Shown here one piece after another: positions 58,541-64,000 of a stretch of DNA of 64,000 bases. The stretch comes from Cryptomeria japonica (lineage: Eukaryota; Streptophyta; Pinopsida; Cupressales; Cupressaceae), in NCBI RefSeq assembly GCF_030272615.1, contig NC_081408.1, positions 204,189,113 through 204,253,112 of the forward strand. The letters are read 5' to 3'. Below the pieces are notes generated by a model. The model made no database searches. It was not told the DNA's origin and saw only the letters and a program-made list of their open reading frames with translations. The translations under genes were made by a program, and so were the position numbers. Position 1 is the stretch's first letter. Every line of letters starts with the position of its first letter.

Positions 58541-59950
58541 ATGAAAATTTCTAGTTATATAGGACTATTTCCACATAATCTAATGCTAGAAATTCATGCA
58601 AACAGATATTCAGAATTAAAATGGGAAATAATAGACAAACATTCCATGAAGATAACACAAGATATATAAATCATAATTTTTTTTTAAAACCATTTTAAAT
58701 AATTAATATGTTATAATTAATATATTATTTTTTATGAAAATTTCTAATTATAAAATATCAATTTTTATGGAAATATTAATTAGATATTTTATATAATCAA
58801 CTAAAACATTAAAATTTATTCAATATCAAAAGGACCACACGTCTAACTGAGATTAGAACATTAAACAACTATGTCAGTCTCCGCTAAGTGATTCAATAAA
58901 ATGAAACAAATTCAGAAATAATAATTTATTTATTATTAGATTCTTTATAGTAATAGATAAGAAAGCATAAAATTTAACAATATTGGTTAGAGTGGTCTCT
59001 TTTTCCCAGGCCTAAAGATCTTATTCATTGTGATTTTCACACAAGCCATTTAAAACAAGGAAAAAATCTCTCTAGTAATAAATAATAATAAATCATCCCA
59101 TTTTCGAATAATTGACTGCTTTAGATGGTTGATAAAGGTTGTTTTGCTTGCTTCCATCGTCGATAGATGGGATGTTTGAATGTAAGAGGATAATATCAAC
59201 TTATCCTTTCTTATCCATTCTTTATAAATCTCAAAGCTTGTCTCTCTGCAACAGGATTGAATACATGCCGTGTCGTTTACATACGCTTCGCCATTACCAT
59301 TCGATTCCCAAAATCCAAAGTAAACTGACACGAAACACAGCTCATGCACTTTTAAAAGTCCCTAGCTGCCTACTATCAGAGAATAATCTCCTTAACCGTG
59401 GAGTTTCCTATCATTTCCTTATGGTATTTTAAAGTTTCTCATCAAACATTTGGTCGTTTATAATTTCATTTTTCTCTTCAACTAAGATATGAAATATTTT
59501 GAATTATTATCAAAATCTTGCATTACACTTAGAAGAAACTTAATATATTATACTATATATTAACCATGTTTAAATTGTGATGTTAGCATAGTTGCATGAA
59601 TGGAAATGGGAAAGGTATTTTGTTAAGAGAGGTCCACATTAAGTGGTTAATACTTATTGTGTGATGTTTAATCATTAGGTTTTGGGAATTTATTTTTTGC
59701 ATTGCAGATTGTCTAAGTCTTGTATATGAGTGATGATTCACACAATTCAAAAAATATATTTGTCAAATGGAGAATGCTTACTCTAACAATTGCTCATACA
59801 CAACATCAACATTTTGATTAATATTGGCCATTGAAAGATTAAGTCTAGCTAGATCTTATCAATATTTAAAATTTGCATGGGGGGAGATAGAAGGGGTCGA
59901 GTATGCAGGGTGGGAATAGAAGGTGCCCAGGGTGGGGCATATAGTTCTCC
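58541..59950. other. AT-rich spacer with second copy of the direct repeat
   Basis: No gene recognised. It holds the 59,100-59,325 copy, which is the better preserved in reading frame: minus strand 59,050-59,349 open, 99 codons, including DTACIQSCCRETSFEIYKEW. I do not recognise the peptide; a short exon of a host gene or an old repeat are both possible. Confidence 0.4.
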
Positions 59951-59960
59951 ACCAAGCCCT

Positions 59961-60470
59961 ATCCTTGGAATGGATGGATCATCCACTCGTTACTTACTCC
60001 TTTATCGCCCCACTAGCCGCCCATAGAATTGAGAGGGCTTCCCTAATTAAGATCGACCCCTCTATTTGATTTGGGGCCGATCTCCATTTTGATCGCGCAA
60101 CCCTCTTCCCTCGAGCTAGTAGGGAACCCTATCCTTGGAATGGATAGATCATCCACTCATTACTTACTCCTTTATCGCCCCACCAGCCGCCCGTAGAATT
60201 GAGAGGGCTTCCCCAATGAACATCAGCCCCTCTATCTGATTTGGGGCCGATCTTCATTTTGATCGTGCAACCCTCTTCCCTCGAGCTAGCAGGGAACCCT
60301 ATCCTTGGAATGGATGGATTATCCACTCATTACTTACTCCTTTTTCGTCCCACCAGCTGCCCATAGAATTGAGAGGGCTTCCCCAATGAAGATCAGCCCC
60401 TCTATCTGATTTGGGGCCAATCTTCATTTCGATTGCACAACCCTCTTCCCTTGAGCTAGTAGGGAACCCT
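59961..60470 (+). repeat. Tandem repeat, three units of exactly 170 bp
   Basis: Units start at 59,961, 60,131 and 60,301 (ATCCTTGGAATGGATRGATC), each ending GAGCTAGYAGGGAACCCT. A fourth unit breaks off at 60,471. Units are highly similar, much more GC-rich than the flanks, and 170 is not a multiple of three, so the array is not a coding repeat. A 65-codon minus-strand frame across it is a by-product. Confidence 0.92.
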
Positions 60471-61030
60471 ATGATTCCCTCCCACCCCTTGAAGGGAGGT
60501 TTGAGATTCTATACGTTGATACACAAAAGAAAAAGTAGAGAAATATATTTCACTCAAAGGTATGGGAGGCTTTTTCTTATTCAAAAAGTAGTATTATAAT
60601 TTATATTGGTGATTGCATAATTTAGTGCATGATATATAAATATTTTTCTGTAAAGGCATTTTGTAAAACATTCAAATAGGTGAACTATTTTATTTATTAT
60701 CAATGTCTTTTTGTATATAATTTTATTGAAAAAGATACTATTGGTGGAATTAACATTTTAATTTAAAAAAATCTCATATTTTATAAAATATTTTTATTTA
60801 TAGATTTATTAAGAAAATTGTATTATAAGTGGAAGTCAACATCTTAGTAATTTTAAAAAAAAAAATAACTACATTAATAGAATATTACATAAAAAAATTA
60901 GAAGTTGCACTTCTTGCCTACTCTGCCTGATTTGGCTGGTGTTGTTTGCGATGAATGTTTCAAAGGGGCCCCCTCTACAGGATTCCTAGTCTTTGGGGAC
61001 CCGAAATCATGAGATTCATGCATGTCCTCT
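60471..61030. other. Spacer before the LINE
   Basis: AT-rich sequence. From about 60,900 composition becomes more GC-rich, probably the LINE leader. The LINE's exact 5' end and target duplication were not found. Confidence 0.4.
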
Positions 61031-61129
61031 ATCCTATGTGGACCCTCTAGTTGTAGAATCATTCTAATGCCCTCCTTTGCCTCAGTACCACTTTGATTCC
61101 TTTTTTGTAGATGTGGAACCTTCCACATT

Positions 61130-62540
61130 CATGGACAAGCTCATCGATGGGAGCCCTGATAAGATAGGGATATTGTCTGACACCATGGTTTCTCAGGTCG
61201 AATGTTTGGTTAAAGAGCATCAAGTGGAGATCCCAGATGTGTTGATGAATATAGCGATACCAAGCTAAGCCTTTCTCTAATTGTTAAGTTCTTGGCTTTT
61301 TGCCACTCTCTAGACCATGTTAAGAAATGGGTGGTGACCAAGTTGAAACTGAAAGGTAGTGTTTCTATTAATGCCATGTCAAATGGACTTTTTCTTTTCA
61401 GTTTTGTCAATCAAGAGGAAATGGCTTGCATCCTAACGGATGGGCCCTGGGCTTTTGGAAGAAACAACTTCCTATTGTTATGTAAATGGAAGCCAAATCT
61501 TGACCCATGAAAACAGTTAGGTGCAGTGGCTCCTACTTGGATCTGTCTCCCTGGTCTTCCCTTTGAGCTTTGGAATATGGGTGTTTTGAAGGGGATTGGA
61601 AATTCATTTGGTAAGTTTCTTGCAGTGGACCGCATCACCCAAAATAAATATAGATTGCTCTATACCAAAATTTGTGTTAATGTAGCTATTAACACTACTA
61701 CCTAAAGTGACACTTCTCTCTAGGTTGGGCTCTTGGATCGAACCTATCAAGTATGAGAATGAAAAATCATTTTGTCAAAATTGCAATAGATATGGGCATC
61801 TATCACAACTTGGAAGAAACAAATGGGATTGAAGTAGCAACACCCTATGGTCTTGGATCATCAGGGTGGAGAGAATCAAAAGACTCTTAATAATGGCCTA
61901 GAACAGGATCTTCCTGATGTACCTAGATCCCATCTAATCAGGAGATTGAGAAAAATCTTGCTCGGGACAAGAATAAACAAATCAATGATCTCACAACTTC
62001 ATCCTCAAATGGTTCCATGCAAGTTGGTGAAATCCCACTACCTATCAATAACATCCCACTACCTATCAATAACATGACCTCTAGACAAACGTAGAGTGCT
62101 ACCTCCAAGGACGGGGAAATGGCGATTGATTTGAGTCACAACCCTACCCAAACGGTGACCAATATTGGAGTTCAGGAATCTAAGGAGACAAAGGAAAGTG
62201 AGTCAAGGGATCCCACCCATGATAAGGAAAATTTTCAATTGATAGAATCAAATGAAGACCCCGAAGATGAAAATAAATGGTGGTTTTCTGAACCTCAAGG
62301 AAAACTTATAGCTCTTGGGATTCTCTTCCACACCCCCAACTAGAAATAAAAAAGAGTGGACCCAGGTAACTACTAAGAATAAAAAGAAGAAGAAGACGGA
62401 TGTTGGCAGTGAAGATAAAATTAGGGACACCTTGATAGAAGGATGTTAGGTTGAAGGATGTAGCCTGGGAGGTTGTAGTGGGAAGACAAAGAACCTTGGA
62501 TGGTGTCTTTAAGAATAAAAAGAAGTAATCTTAATCTCAT
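61130..62540 (+). pseudogene. LINE ORF1 (DUF4283-like domain, zinc knuckle)
   Basis: It reads across frame changes. KWVVTKLKLKGSVSINAMSN, FLFSFVNQEEMACILTDGPW and FGRNNFLLLCKWKPNLDP are the DUF4283-type RNA-binding domain. APTWICLPGLPFELW and GNSFGKFLAVDRITQNKYRL follow. The knuckle at about 61,770-61,815 reads FCQNCNRYGHLSQLG, with the last Cys changed to Gly. A low-complexity Asn/Ser/Glu-rich tail continues to about 62,340 and beyond. ORF1 proteins coat the LINE RNA. Confidence 0.82.
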
Positions 62541-62597
62541 TCCAGGCCCGTGATGTTGTCTCTACTTAAGGCGAGTAGATTTGTTGCTTTGTTTCTA

Positions 62598-64000
62598 ATG
62601 AAAATTCTATCCTGGAATGTGAGGGGCTTGAATAGCCCTCTAAAACAACATATGTTAAGATGTACATTGATGGAACAAAAAGTAGATATACTTTTGATTT
62701 AGGAAACTAAAATAAGATCAGATATCTTCCTAAAGGCTACCAATTCCTTTTGGCCCTCTGCTGCCTTCCTTTCTAGTGATGTGGAAGGAGTGTTTGGGGG
62801 CATTGCAACCCTTTGGAACCCAACCCTTTTTTATGGTACTCTAATTCCTTCAGCTAAAAATTGTTTCATTCATCTTCAATGGTTCCTTATAAATGTTTAT
62901 GCACCCAATGCAAGAACCCCTCGAGATTCCCTCTAGTCTTCTTTGGCTAGCCTTATTTTGAATCAAGAAAATGCTTTATGGATGGTTTCTAGAGACTTGA
63001 ATTCTCCCCTATACCCCTTAAAGAAATTTGGTGGCAAAGAAAACTACTTGGAGAGTATGACTCATTTGGCAAACTTTTTTTTATCTACAGGTCTAATAGA
63101 TATCAACCTAAATGGTTCCATATTAATGTGGTCTAACAGAAGGCTAGGATATAATATAATTCAAGTTAGATTAGCAGGTTCTTGGTTACCAATAATTGGG
63201 AAAACTATGACTCCTTCTCTCTATGCTCCTTTTTGAGATCTAGGTCTTATCATAATGCTATTATTCTATCCTTGGAAGGCTCTAGGGAGAGAAAATTATA
63301 TCCATTTAGATATGAGATAATGTGGTCACATCATCCCAACTTCAAATCTCTATTTGATCAATGGTGGAATGTCCTTGTCAATGGTACCCCAATGTATTGT
63401 GTTTCCCAAAAAATTAAAATCCTAAATGAGAAGGTTAAGGGATGAAAGGGTTACTCATTTGGGAATATCTTTGAATAAAAGAAAGTAATTGTTGATAATC
63501 TGAACAACATACAAAAAAAGATTGTAGAAAGAAGAGCTTTTGAGGAAGAAGAAAGGGAGGAGATTGAATTAAGAGATCAATGGATTAGGCTAAATAAGAA
63601 AGAGGAGGTGTTCTTGGAAGCAAAAATATAGAATAGAATGGCTTAATGAGGGCAATAAAAACACTAAATTATTCCATTAGTCTACCTTGAAACATAGAAG
63701 CAGGAACAGGATTAGGAAGCTAATTAAAGACGATGGTTCGTCCACTGGAAATGAGGAAGAGATGGTTGAGATGTTTATTCATTTTCTTAGTCTTAATAAC
63801 TTGAATAATCAGGACAACTTTCAAGACCCTAATGATCTACTTGATGTGATGCCAGAAGTAATTAATAAAGAATATATGTACCAATTGACCGACAAGGTGA
63901 CCATCCAAGAGGCTAGGGATGCGTTGTTTTCATTTGGAGCCTTAAAAGCCCCAGGTCCTGATGGCTCCCCCCCTACTTTTTTTCAAGACCAATGGGAAAT
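62598..64000 (+). pseudogene. LINE ORF2: endonuclease and start of reverse transcriptase
   Basis: ATG 62,598 opens MKILSWNVRGLNSPL, the start of an apurinic-type endonuclease. ETKI follows a stop in place of the usual Gln codon. FLINVYAPNARTPRDS and WMVSRDLNSPL are the next blocks. After a frame change near 63,175, FLVTNN...YDSFSL and SRSYHNAIIL follow, where Asp of the SDHxPI box is Tyr, so nicking should be lost. A further frame change near 63,630 leads to the linker and then VTIQEARDALFSFGALKAPG, PDGSPPTFFQDQWE, the first RT block. The gene is cut by the window end. Confidence 0.87.

Larger units (their letters stand above)
61031..64000 (+). mobile_element. L1-type LINE, 5' half, cut by the window end
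   Basis: ORF1 (about 61,130-62,540) with a DUF4283-like domain and a zinc knuckle is followed by ORF2 (from 62,598) with an endonuclease and the start of the reverse transcriptase, in the standard order of plant L1 elements. Both ORFs carry stops and frameshifts. The 3' part lies beyond the window. Confidence 0.88.

Noticed and set aside
58860-58905. tRNA-like sequence
   Set aside because: A few tRNA-like words are present, but no cloverleaf or intact A/B boxes could be drawn.
60129-60326. 65-codon minus-strand frame
   Set aside because: It spans the 170-bp tandem repeat, whose period is not a multiple of three, so it cannot be a coding repeat.
59961-60470. CRISPR-like array
   Set aside because: The repeats are contiguous 170-bp units without short repeat/spacer alternation, in a plant genome.

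Overview
This 64 kb window looks like an intergenic and genic stretch of a large, repeat-bloated seed-plant genome, most likely a gymnosperm. It is AT-rich, almost every long coding signal is a broken plant retroelement domain, insertions sit inside insertions, and the one convincing host gene belongs to a plant-only family. The species cannot be named from the sequence. No CRISPR array, rRNA or tRNA gene was recognised.

Left part (1-27,977). A decayed Ty3-type element lies on the minus strand at 1-4,966 (internal region with a protease, then an LTR). A minus-strand LINE reverse transcriptase relic follows at 5,390-6,900. At 7,490-9,345 there is a GC-richer retroposon bounded by a 20-bp direct repeat; a second, inverted copy lies at 26,725-27,746. 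Two SINE-like copies lie near 10.6 kb and 12.2 kb. A small host gene at 12,987-15,610 encodes a protein ending RGDWWKGSLYY, which I assign to the plant SIS-like (salt-induced serine-rich) family. LINE C-terminal fragments are at 16,960-18,740. From 20,178 to about 26,440 there are plus-strand Ty3-type LTR and gag-like relics and a degenerate minisatellite. A (GA)61 tract closes this part.

Middle part (27,978-56,670). This is a three-level nest whose boundaries can be read. Gypsy-A (plus, chromodomain Ty3) has an LTR broken by Gypsy-B (minus, chromodomain Ty3, 28,589-51,048). Gypsy-B is itself broken by Copia-C (plus, internally deleted, in its 3' LTR), by element D (plus, 35,774-42,581, inside its RT) and by Copia-E (minus, about 42,980-47,800). 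Target-site duplications of 5 bp support A (weak), B, C and D, so A is older than B and B is older than the inserts.

The most interesting object is element D. It has two LTRs, a tRNA-Met-type primer site, polypurine tracts and a perfect AACCT duplication, but no protease, integrase, RT or RNase H. It carries a coiled-coil plus four-zinc-knuckle ORF1 and a roughly 1,060-codon ORF2 of unknown function behind its own leader-like spacer. Its LTR ends and repeated AGGGGGAG tracts match those of Copia-C, so it was probably moved in trans by a Sirevirus-like Copia element.

Right part (56,671-64,000). Here are a dispersed direct repeat, an exact 170-bp-period tandem repeat (three units), and the 5' half of a plus-strand L1-type LINE (ORF1 with a DUF4283-like domain and zinc knuckle; ORF2 endonuclease and RT start) that runs off the window.
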